DNA of 40,022 nt from Terriglobia bacterium (GTDB lineage: Bacteria > Acidobacteriota > Terriglobia > UBA7540): contig JASHON010000112.1 of NCBI GenBank assembly GCA_030041095.1, positions 1 through 40,022 of the forward strand, read 5' to 3'. A program made the translations under genes and the position numbers. Position 1 is the first letter of the stretch. Every line of letters starts with the position of its first letter. Below the pieces are notes generated by a model. It was not told the DNA's origin. It searched no databases and saw nothing but the letters and a program-made list of their open reading frames with translations. This document shows positions 15,541 through 22,228 of the stretch, piece after piece.

Positions 15541-16551
15541 ATGCGTTGCCTCACCAGGCAAAAAGGCGTGTCACCACCCGCAGGCCGCTCGCGGAAGTCT
15601 GCTGGATGGATGAGGTGTTTCAGGCGGGCGGCCTGGAATCAACAAATTGCCGGGCTTATTCTGCTGATTTTGGTTGTCCTGGCTGCCACAGCGGTGGCCC
15701 GCGATCCGAGCCAGGCGGCGCCAAGCCAGCTCTCATGCAGCTCCGTCGCCAGCAAGATTCTCAGTCGGCAAGTAGATTACTGTGTCGACCTGCCAGCGAA
15801 CTACCAGTCCTCTAATTTTCGTTATCCGACACTCTATTTCCTTCATGGCCTCTTCGAAAACTACCACGCCTGGGATGAAAAAGGTGGGAAAGCGGTCTTT
15901 GACCGTCTGCTGCAACGTGGGAAGATCGGACCATTCGTCGTGATCTTGCCGGACGCCGATAACTCATTTTACGTCAACTCGTACGACGGGCGCGATCGCT
16001 ACGAGGATTTCTTCATCCAGGAGCTGGTCCCTTTCATCGACCGCAAATATCGAACGTACGCCGACCCGGGGGCGCGCGGCATCAGCGGAGTTTCAATGGG
16101 AGGCTACGGTTCGTTGCACCTTGCCATGCGGCATCCGGATGTGTTCGGTTCGGTCAGCGCCCAGAGCGCCGCGCTCGTTGCCGGATTCCCGCATCCCATG
16201 CCCACAACGGGACGCTGGGGATTCTATGCGCGCATCCTGGAAGAGTCCTTCGGTAATCCACTCAATGAAGCCTACTGGGACGCGAACAGCCCGCTCACGC
16301 TCGCCGAACATCCGGAGACCTTTCCGAACCTCAGAATCTTTTTCGGCGTGGGAATCCATGACCGCTATGGATTCGAAAACGGCGCGGAGCTTCTCGATAA
16401 GATCCTGAACGAGCATGAGTTTCCTCACACGTTTGCACTGCGACCGGGTAACCACGGCTGGGCGTACGAGCGAAAGTACTTGAAGTACTCACTTATCTTC
16501 CACTGGGAGATCTTCAAAGCGTATGAGGATCAGGAGGCCGGCATTAAGTAG
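15541..16551 (+). CDS. Exported esterase of the FrmB/esterase D alpha/beta-hydrolase family
   Basis: From ATG 15541 (336 residues; AAGGAA eight bases upstream) the protein has a hydrophobic export segment (IAGLILLILVVLAATAVA) after a basic n-region, then a putative esterase domain. The nucleophile is S185 in GVSMGGYG, with candidate partners D274 (GIHDRYG) and H305 (GNHGW). The segment TLYFLHGLFENYHAW near the front fits the oxyanion strand. ATG 15517 directly abuts the carboxypeptidase stop and ATG 15610 is also possible, so the N-terminus is uncertain by some 30 residues. Relatives include S-formylglutathione hydrolases, feruloyl esterases and mycolyltransferases; export argues for an extracellular ester substrate. 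It forms a two-gene unit with the S10 peptidase. Confidence 0.87.
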   Translation: MRCLTRQKGVSPPAGRSRKSAGWMRCFRRAAWNQQIAGLILLILVVLAATAVARDPSQAAPSQLSCSSVASKILSRQVDYCVDLPANYQSSNFRYPTLYFLHGLFENYHAWDEKGGKAVFDRLLQRGKIGPFVVILPDADNSFYVNSYDGRDRYEDFFIQELVPFIDRKYRTYADPGARGISGVSMGGYGSLHLAMRHPDVFGSVSAQSAALVAGFPHPMPTTGRWGFYARILEESFGNPLNEAYWDANSPLTLAEHPETFPNLRIFFGVGIHDRYGFENGAELLDKILNEHEFPHTFALRPGNHGWAYERKYLKYSLIFHWEIFKAYEDQEAGIK

Positions 16552-16693
16552 CATAGAAATATATATTTATAATACATGTAATGAAACAACCGGCGCCAGT
16601 TGACCCCTTCAGGCGTCCTGGTAAGCCATCCTTGCCCTGCCTGAGTCCGGAACTTTCGGGCTGTTGCTCCGGCCTCACGGCAGGAAGGAGTCA

Positions 16694-17554
16694 TCAGTCG
16701 CGAGCTTCCGTATTGCCGCCGAGATGTGAATACAGACGCTGTAAGTCTTCCGCTGAAAAATAGGATATCTGGATTTTGCCTCGCCTTCCGTCGCCAGTGA
16801 TTCTGACTCGAGTACCTAACGCCTTCTCAAGGGCGTACTGGGCCGCCCGGATATTCGCGTCAACTCGCTGGTCGTCGGTTTCTCCCTTCACCTTTGGCGC
16901 CTGAGAGCCTCTGGCAGCCAGGCGTTCAGCTTCCCTCACGCTCAGCCCATCGTCCACAATCTGGCGTGCAAGGCGCTTCTGCTCTTCAGGATCGGCGCAG
17001 GCTAGCAGCGCTCTGGCATGGCCCGGGGTAAGCTGGCGCTGGTTAATCATTTCTTGCACGTCTCGCGGCAGCTTCAGCAGTCGAATCGTGTTGGCTACGG
17101 TGGCGCGGTCAAAGCCGAGCTTCGCGGCGATGTCTTCCTGGCGGTATCCAAAACGCTCTTGGAGTGTCTGGTAGGCCTCTGCCATTTCGACCGCGGAAAG
17201 ATCCTCTCGAAGCGCATTTTCAGTGAGTGCCAGCTCCAGGGACTCATGGTCACTAAGGTCCCGGACAATCACCGGAATGCTGGTCAGCCCCGCCAGGCGG
17301 GCCGCGCGCCACCTTCTCTCCCCGGCAATCAATTGAAAGCGATCAGCGGATTTTCTTACGATGATGGGCTGGATGACGCCGGTCGATCGAATCGACTGTG
17401 CAAGCTCTTCGAGGCGATCTTGGGTCATCGCCTTCCGCGGCTGGAAAGGGTTAGGGTCAACAAGGTCCAAAGGGATAGAGTGCGATCCTTCGTGCTCACC
17501 CTCGGCGTCACGGAGCAGCGCGCTCAATCCTCGTCCCAGAGCCTTTCTTGTCAT
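16694..17554 (-). CDS. parB: Chromosome-partitioning protein ParB
   Basis: This 286-residue protein binds parS and spreads as a CTP-dependent clamp during chromosome segregation. An N-terminal RKALGRGLSALL segment (ParA-stimulating) precedes the ParB/Srx domain with GERRWRA (78-84, CTP-binding) and ENALREDLSAVEMA (about 112-125). A helix-turn-helix (about 138-160, YRQEDIAAKLGFDRATVANT) and a C-terminal dimerisation domain (about 235-280) complete it. The ATG at 17554 has AGGTGA upstream and overlaps the end of parA by 47 nt, so the two are translationally coupled. It converges with the esterase gene; the 142-nt AT-rich gap between them holds no clear terminator. Confidence 0.96.
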   Translation of the reverse strand: MTRKALGRGLSALLRDAEGEHEGSHSIPLDLVDPNPFQPRKAMTQDRLEELAQSIRSTGVIQPIIVRKSADRFQLIAGERRWRAARLAGLTSIPVIVRDLSDHESLELALTENALREDLSAVEMAEAYQTLQERFGYRQEDIAAKLGFDRATVANTIRLLKLPRDVQEMINQRQLTPGHARALLACADPEEQKRLARQIVDDGLSVREAERLAARGSQAPKVKGETDDQRVDANIRAAQYALEKALGTRVRITGDGRRGKIQISYFSAEDLQRLYSHLGGNTEARD

Positions 17555-18308
17555 TGCTGATCACCTCGCTCGCCAGTTTGAGATAGCTTTCAGCTCCTCG
17601 GCAGGAGGCGTCATAGCTGAAGATGGGCTTGCCGTGACTGGGCGCCTCGGCCAGACGGACGTTTCGCGGAATGTAAGTCTCGAAGACTTGGCTTCCAAAG
17701 AATTCTTTGAGGTCGTTTCGCACTTGTTCGGAGAGATTCGTTCGCTCGTCGTACATGGTCAGGAGAATTCCCTCAACCGCAAGCCTTGGATTCAACGATC
17801 GGCGAATGCGAATGAGCGTGTCGATCAGCTCTGAGACACCCTCAAGCGCAAAATATTCACACTGCACGGGAATGAGAACGGAATCGGCTGCAGCGAGTGC
17901 GTTAAGTGTGAGCAAGTCCAAAGCTGGAGGGCAATCGATGAGGGTGAATTCGAATTTGTCGCGGAGTGGCTCTAGTTTTTTGGCCAGGACTCTCTCCCGA
18001 TCCGGCTGGTCCGCGAGCTCGAGAGGGGCTCCGACGAGGTTCTTCTCCGAGGGGATCAGAAAGAGGGCATCGGAGCCAGTTTGAATGATCAGCGGTTCGA
18101 GCGGGGAATCATCGATAATGCCATGGTAAATTGATCGGCGTCCTGGGTCTCTCAGCAGCCCCATCCCGGTAGTTGTGTTTGCCTGGGGATCAAAATCAAT
18201 GACGAGCGTGCGCGCACCTCTCTTTGCGAGTGCGGCCGCCAGGTTGATAGCCGTCGTTGTCTTTCCAACACCGCCCTTTTGGTTGGCAATGGCAATAATG
18301 CGTCCCAC
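17508..18308 (-). CDS. parA: Chromosome-partitioning ATPase ParA (Soj)
   Basis: This 266-residue protein has the deviant Walker A motif KGGVGKTTT (11-19), the DFDPQANTT switch segment (about 38-46) and the LIDCPPALDLLTLNA motif, as in chromosomal ParA/Soj. It binds DNA non-specifically as an ATP dimer and drives ParB-parS movement. Its short length, without an N-terminal helix-turn-helix, marks it as the chromosomal rather than the large plasmid type. The start is GTG at 18308, about 12 nt below the predicted transcription start. parB overlaps its 3' end, and two parS sites lie about 180-230 bp upstream. Confidence 0.96.
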   Translation of the reverse strand: MGRIIAIANQKGGVGKTTTAINLAAALAKRGARTLVIDFDPQANTTTGMGLLRDPGRRSIYHGIIDDSPLEPLIIQTGSDALFLIPSEKNLVGAPLELADQPDRERVLAKKLEPLRDKFEFTLIDCPPALDLLTLNALAAADSVLIPVQCEYFALEGVSELIDTLIRIRRSLNPRLAVEGILLTMYDERTNLSEQVRNDLKEFFGSQVFETYIPRNVRLAEAPSHGKPIFSYDASCRGAESYLKLASEVISNDKKGSGTRIERAAP

Positions 18309-18326
18309 GAGTCACCAGAAAGGGTG

Positions 18327-18355
18327 AATTTAGCAGAGGGAAGGCGAGCGAGCAA
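18327..18355 (-). promoter_or_regulatory. Promoter of parAB
   Basis: On the minus strand TTGCTC (18355-18350), a 17-bp spacer and TAAATT (18332-18327). The implied start near 18320 leaves a leader of only about 12 nt before the parA GTG. Confidence 0.6.
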
Positions 18356-18485
18356 GGGAAAAAATGTCGGCTTGAACAAACCAGCGTGGCGAGGTGGGTC
18401 GGATTGGAATACCAAGACGCTGGAAGTGGTCGTGCCAGCGGTATCGTCAGCAGTTGAGCAGGATTCTTCAGTGGTCGGACGGCCG

Positions 18486-18501
18486 CGTTCCACGTGGAAC
18501 G
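18486..18501. other. parS site 1 (variant)
   Basis: CGTTCCACGTGGAACG, a perfect 16-bp palindrome differing from the bacterial parS consensus TGTTTCACGTGAAACA by symmetrical changes at its ends and at one inner pair. It lies between rsmG and parA, 25 bp (end to start) from a second site, so ParB is the obvious ligand. Confidence 0.85.
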
Positions 18502-18525
18502 TTTTGTTCACGGTGCGACCCGTAC

Positions 18526-18541
18526 CGTTTCACGTGAAACG
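18526..18541. other. parS site 2 overlapping the rsmG stop codon
   Basis: CGTTTCACGTGAAACG has the full 14-bp parS core GTTTCACGTGAAAC. Read on the minus strand it also encodes the last rsmG residues (R-F-T) and the TGA stop at 18532-18530. Confidence 0.93.
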
Positions 18542-19174
18542 CACCCTGCTTCCGTGCAGAATAACCCGCTCCCTTGATAATGGGATCGGCCACTCGCCAG
18601 TCCAAGCGAGCCCGGCCATCGATCTAAACCGAAGCGACGCAGACCTCTTGCACGTTGTCCAAAAGAATATTCGTGCGCCGCCGCCAAGGCCCGGAACCAT
18701 CGCTGTCACCGCCTCCTCCAACCGTCCGAGGCCTCGCGAGGTCACGACGTCAAATTCGCGTCCTACAGCGCAAATTTCTTCGGCCAGCTCACTCCTTGCT
18801 TCCACGCCTTCCATCTCGCAGCTTCGAACAACCTCTTTCAGGAATGCCCGCTTCTTACCCACAGGCTCAAGAAGCGTTACCTGAATCTGGGGAAAAACAA
18901 GCTTCAGCGCCAAACCCGGAAATCCGGCGCCGCTGCCGACGTCAACAAGACGTCCCGAAATCGATTCATGCCGGCTGAGGTAAAGTGATTCCCCAAAGTG
19001 ACGGATGACACACTCTTCCGCATTGCGAATGGAAGTAAGGTTGATTCTTGAATTCCAACGCAGGAGAAGATCGAGATAGATCTCGAGTTGTTCAAATGAT
19101 CGTGGCGCCAGATCAATGCCAAAGGGCTGCAGCAACTCGCGGATTCTCGCTTCGCCCAGCCGTCGTGAATTCAC
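18530..19174 (-). CDS. rsmG: 16S rRNA (guanine-N7) methyltransferase RsmG
   Basis: From GTG 19174 the protein has 214 residues, the usual RsmG length. It has the SAM-binding motif VDVGSGAGFPG (77-87), preceded by LLLRWNSRINLTSIR. DVVTSRGLG stands where the family usually has DVVTSRA. RsmG makes m7G in the 530 loop region of 16S rRNA. The frame runs back to 19336, but this would overlap the bactofilin gene and add 54 unrelated residues; GAAAGG lies upstream of the GTG. The position next to parAB is widely conserved, although the usual upstream partner mnmG is replaced here by a bactofilin gene. The final codons coincide with a parS site, which may constrain the C-terminus. Confidence 0.92.
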   Translation of the reverse strand: MNSRRLGEARIRELLQPFGIDLAPRSFEQLEIYLDLLLRWNSRINLTSIRNAEECVIRHFGESLYLSRHESISGRLVDVGSGAGFPGLALKLVFPQIQVTLLEPVGKKRAFLKEVVRSCEMEGVEARSELAEEICAVGREFDVVTSRGLGRLEEAVTAMVPGLGGGARIFFWTTCKRSASLRFRSMAGLAWTGEWPIPLSRERVILHGSRVRFT

Positions 19175-19263
19175 CCGCCACAGCCTTTCGCGAACGTTGG
19201 AAAACGAGTTTGGTGCCGAGGCCTCGTATAGCCCACATATGTCGGCTATCGATCCCTCGGACC

Positions 19264-19695
19264 CTACGCTGCGTCCGTCGGCCTTTGGGCTTCGGCGACA
19301 GGAGCCGTCTCCGCTGTCTGCGTGGGCATGTGGCACTGGCCATCGAAGTAGCCGCCTGGCTCGACCAGCAGCACGGGGGTAAAGATATCGCCTAGAATGA
19401 CGCCGCGCTCGCGGATTTCCAACCGCTCGGCGGCGCGTACCGATCCCTTCACTTTTCCGACCACCACAACCGTTTTGGCCTTGATTTCCGCTTCCACTTC
19501 CCCGCGCTCCGCCACAAGGACCGTCCCATCACCAACGATCTCTCCCTTGAAATGGGCATTCACTCTGACGGTTCCCGAAGTCAACGCCATCTTGCCTTCC
19601 ACGTCGACTCCGGGCTCCAAGGCCGCAACGATCCCGTGCTTGTGAAGCTGGAGCAGATCCTTACTCTTCAGGCGCTTGCTTGACACGAGGTCCAT
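19264..19695 (-). CDS. Bactofilin (polymer-forming cytoskeletal protein)
   Basis: The 143-residue product has a central right-handed beta-helix of short repeated strands (GVDVEGKMALTSGTVRVNAHFKGEIVGD-type), flanked by a basic N-terminus (SSKRLKSKDLLQL) and a disordered Ala/Thr/Pro tail. This is the DUF583/bactofilin layout; such proteins form nucleotide-independent filaments, often membrane-associated. ATG 19695 has GGAGG four bases upstream; GTG 19707 would add four residues. Bactofilins are often found near parAB, and in Myxococcus one helps position ParAB-parS complexes, so a link to the adjacent segregation genes is plausible but inferred. About 90 nt separate it from rsmG. Confidence 0.9.
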   Translation of the reverse strand: MDLVSSKRLKSKDLLQLHKHGIVAALEPGVDVEGKMALTSGTVRVNAHFKGEIVGDGTVLVAERGEVEAEIKAKTVVVVGKVKGSVRAAERLEIRERGVILGDIFTPVLLVEPGGYFDGQCHMPTQTAETAPVAEAQRPTDAA

Positions 19696-19707
19696 GAATC
19701 CTCCCAC

Positions 19708-20637
19708 ACCTGCGCTCCCCCAACCAAGACAAATTGTCTACGCCTGTTATTATGGCGCAATTCTGTCCTATTTGTCCCCACCGTCTCAACCGAGTGTGAA
19801 ATAGTGTAACTGGTCTGGCGTTAGTAGGCCGCGGTTACAGCAGTCGTTGCGCATTGATAAGATCCCAAGGTTGGAAGGTGGATGGCGGAGGTTGTGTGCA
19901 AAAGACAACTGACTCTTCTTCGGAGAAGGCCGATAAATAATCTGGCCGGCTTGAGAATGAAGTTTTTTTTCACAAACGAAGCCGTTATGTGCCTAAGAAT
20001 GAGCAACATGATAAAATCCTAACCAAAAAACGAAGCCGTGAGAGCCGTTAGGTTATTGAAACTAAATATAGTTGTAAGTTTCCAAAGCCGTTAAGTGATT
20101 GAAAAACTGGGCTGTGACTTTCTAATTTGAAACCATTCCAGCGGACTTGCCGCCCCGATCTTCATCACTATCACTACAGTCCCGCATGCCGATCCACTCC
20201 CGATTAATGTTGTTGACTTATAACATATTACCATGTATTATAACTTTATCCCCCGTATGTGCCGTGGTTTTACACGGTCGAGTAAGTTTCGCCACCACAA
20301 ATTGCCGTCTCGCTGTGCCGTATGGAATCGCCGTTTTGTTTCCTCCGGGTGTCCGTTTGTCTGGGACAGTTCGTTGCGCCCGTGGAAGAAGCAGGGCTAT
20401 TCAAGCAATGCGGCAAATGAGGCTCATGATTCGGTTTCCGTAGGTAACAAGCTGACGCGCAGAATAGCTATCGAGTGCATAAATTAATTGATCGCATCAC
20501 AATGCAACAGGATGCATCTAACCAATCTGTAGTGGAAGGCTGATCCACTACAGTGAAAGAAGGGCGATGAAGTTTGGCGGAGGCAGCGGCAAGCTTCGCA
20601 GGTCCGCACTCGGTGGATGGAGGAACGGTCGGCGTCG
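19708..20637. other. AT-rich gene-free region with short direct repeats
   Basis: No recognisable gene is seen in 930 bp. Base composition between about 19900 and 20550 is clearly lower in G+C than the flanks. A 19-nt direct repeat, AGCCGTTA(G/A)GT(T/G)ATTGAAA, occurs at 20043-20061 and 20086-20104, with a partial copy AGCCGTTATGTG from 19980. Two open frames of 84-98 codons (20147-20487) overlap in different frames and match nothing. It could be a remnant of transferred DNA, a long regulatory region or an unannotated RNA. Confidence 0.5.
20527..20553. promoter_or_regulatory. Perfect inverted repeat before the small-protein/AAA+ pair
   Basis: CTGTAGTGGA (20527-20536) and TCCACTACAG (20544-20553) form a 10-bp perfect dyad with a 7-nt centre. 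No T-run follows, so it is more likely an operator or RNA hairpin than a terminator. It lies about 85 bp upstream of the small gene. Confidence 0.55.
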
Positions 20638-21066
20638 ATGGCATTCATTCGGAAGCGCGGCAACAGTTATTATCTCGTGCACAACGTTCGCAGGGACGGC
20701 CGCGTTCAGCAACTCCATCTGGCGTGCCTTGGCCCGCATCCGCGGATCGATGATCGCGTCATGAGCAGTGTTGCAGCGCGGCATCCTTTCGTGCAAGTGA
20801 ATTGGGAGACCGTGAAGGACCGTGCCGCACGCGATGCAGTGAAGCCCATCGAAAACGATTCGGACTATATCCGGAATTTAATCGATGAGCTTCGAAGCCT
20901 TCACATGAGCGTCGCAGAGCTACAGACGCCTGTCCTGGAAGTTCTGCGGGACCGGGAACTGCGATTGCAACTGATCGCGGAGCTTAAACTGCTCCGCGGC
21001 ACGCTTGACGTGAAGCTGAATGATTTCCGCAAAGCAGGTCCCGTGGACCTGCGGGGACGGTGTTAG
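20638..21066 (+). CDS. Unrecognised small protein paired with AAA+ ATPase
   Basis: From ATG 20638 the product has 142 residues. The N-terminal 40 look like a small beta domain rich in basic and aromatic residues (MAFIRKRGNSYYLVHNVRRD, then LHLACLG), somewhat like the arm-type or N-terminal segments of DNA-acting enzymes. The rest (about 75-130) is predicted helical and charged (YIRNLIDELRSLHMSVAELQ, LRDRELRLQLIAELKLLRG). No catalytic motif, signal peptide or membrane helix is visible. ATG 20617 would add seven residues; neither start has a good SD sequence. The AAA+ gene starts 14 nt downstream, so they are co-transcribed and probably act together. I do not recognise a family; nucleic-acid binding is only a guess from composition. 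Confidence 0.65.
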   Translation: MAFIRKRGNSYYLVHNVRRDGRVQQLHLACLGPHPRIDDRVMSSVAARHPFVQVNWETVKDRAARDAVKPIENDSDYIRNLIDELRSLHMSVAELQTPVLEVLRDRELRLQLIAELKLLRGTLDVKLNDFRKAGPVDLRGRC

Positions 21067-21080
21067 AAGGGAGGTCGAGG

Positions 21081-22226
21081 ATGACTTCAACTCAAACCCT
21101 CTTGGACCCGGAGGTGCGGAGCCCCGAGGTCCGTGATTTTGAAGGTGCGCTTCGCAAGCGCGTGGTGGGGCAGGACCGTGCCATTCGCCAACTGTCAAGG
21201 GTGTACCAGGTTCACCTGGCAGGCTTGGGCGCCCCGGGACGACCGATTGTGAATCTGCTCCTGCTCGGCCCAACGGGCTCAGGCAAGACACGTTTGGTAG
21301 AAGCCACGGCGGAAGTCCTCTTCGGCAAGGCGAGCGCCGTCCTCAAGATCGATTGTGCCGAGTTTCAGCACAGCCATGAGATTGCCAAGCTGATCGGTTC
21401 TCCGCCCGGTTACCTGGGTCACCGTGAGACTCAACCCATGATTACCCAGGAAATCCTGGACGAGCACCAAACCGATAAGCTGAAGCTCTCGTTGGTCCTC
21501 TTTGATGAAATCGAAAAATCCAGCGATGCTGTGTGGCAGCTCCTGCTGGGAATTTTGGACAAGGCGACGCTCACTCTAGGCGACAATCGCCGGGTGGATT
21601 TCTCCCGGGCCATGATCTTTATGACGTCAAACCTCGGCTCTCAGGAAATGTCCAAGCTCATGACCGGCGGATTGGGCTTTTCGAATACCGGCCCGGACGA
21701 CCCTCAAACTCTCGATCAGAAGCTCTACCGCACGGCGCGTGAGGCAGCACGCCGGAAGTTTGCTCCGGAATTCATGAATCGGATCGACAAGGTCATCGTC
21801 TTCCGTTCGCTTCAGCCTTTTCATCTGCGGCAGATTCTCGATATCGAGCTGCGTCGCGTTCAGCAACGCATCATGTCGTCTCCCAATGCCACGCAGTTTG
21901 TGTTCACGTGCACGGAGACTGCGAGAGATTTTCTGCTGGCGGAAGGAACGGATTCACAGTCAGGTGCACGCCATCTAAAGCGTGCCATCGAGCGCCATCT
22001 CGTTTTTCCGCTTTCCAACCTGATTGCGACCCGGCAGATCCTGCTTGGAGATTACATTACGGTGGATTACGACGAAGGCGTGCGGCGGCTGGCGTTTTTG
22101 AAAGAAGAGCAGGGCGCTTTGGTGGCCAAGACAGAAGAGCAAGCAGAGAACACGGCCCTCGCGCCGCTTCACTACGGCCAAGCGGCTGTCTCCACTGCGC
22201 TTGTCCGGCGCGCCCTGCCGGATTAA
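21081..22226 (+). CDS. Stand-alone ClpB/ClpC-D2-like AAA+ ATPase
   Basis: This 381-residue protein has one Clp-type AAA+ module and none of the N-domain, D1 or middle domain of ClpA/B/C. Motifs from ATG 21081: VVGQDRAI (28-35), Walker A GPTGSGKT (63-70), pore loop GYLG (110-113), Walker B VLFDEIE (139-145), sensor-1 TSN (182-184), a GGLGF loop (196-200), arginine finger NRID (233-236) and sensor-2 GAR (295-297). All residues for ATP hydrolysis and substrate threading are present. LGF sits where ClpA, ClpC and ClpX carry the ClpP-docking tripeptide. The tail (about 340-381) is unrelated to Clp proteins. GGGAGG upstream fixes the start; GTG 21060 would overlap the previous gene. Function as an unfoldase is inferred. 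Confidence 0.85.
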   Translation: MTSTQTLLDPEVRSPEVRDFEGALRKRVVGQDRAIRQLSRVYQVHLAGLGAPGRPIVNLLLLGPTGSGKTRLVEATAEVLFGKASAVLKIDCAEFQHSHEIAKLIGSPPGYLGHRETQPMITQEILDEHQTDKLKLSLVLFDEIEKSSDAVWQLLLGILDKATLTLGDNRRVDFSRAMIFMTSNLGSQEMSKLMTGGLGFSNTGPDDPQTLDQKLYRTAREAARRKFAPEFMNRIDKVIVFRSLQPFHLRQILDIELRRVQQRIMSSPNATQFVFTCTETARDFLLAEGTDSQSGARHLKRAIERHLVFPLSNLIATRQILLGDYITVDYDEGVRRLAFLKEEQGALVAKTEEQAENTALAPLHYGQAAVSTALVRRALPD

Positions 22227-22228
22227 GT

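Noticed and set aside
20043-20104. Possible CRISPR array from the repeated AGCCGTTA units
   Set aside because: Only two good copies, unequal spacing to the partial copy, no cas genes nearby.
20147-20487. Two overlapping frames of 98 and 84 codons in the AT-rich gap
   Set aside because: Different frames of the same DNA, no ribosome-binding site, no recognisable domain; noted only as part of the gap.
20638-21066. Small protein as a transposase fragment
   Set aside because: Only the first 40 residues vaguely resemble DNA-acting enzymes; no catalytic motif, no terminal repeats, and it is closely coupled to an intact ATPase gene.
22204-22222. Hairpin at the end of the AAA+ gene as an intrinsic terminator
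   Set aside because: Only a 6-bp stem and no T-run on either strand.
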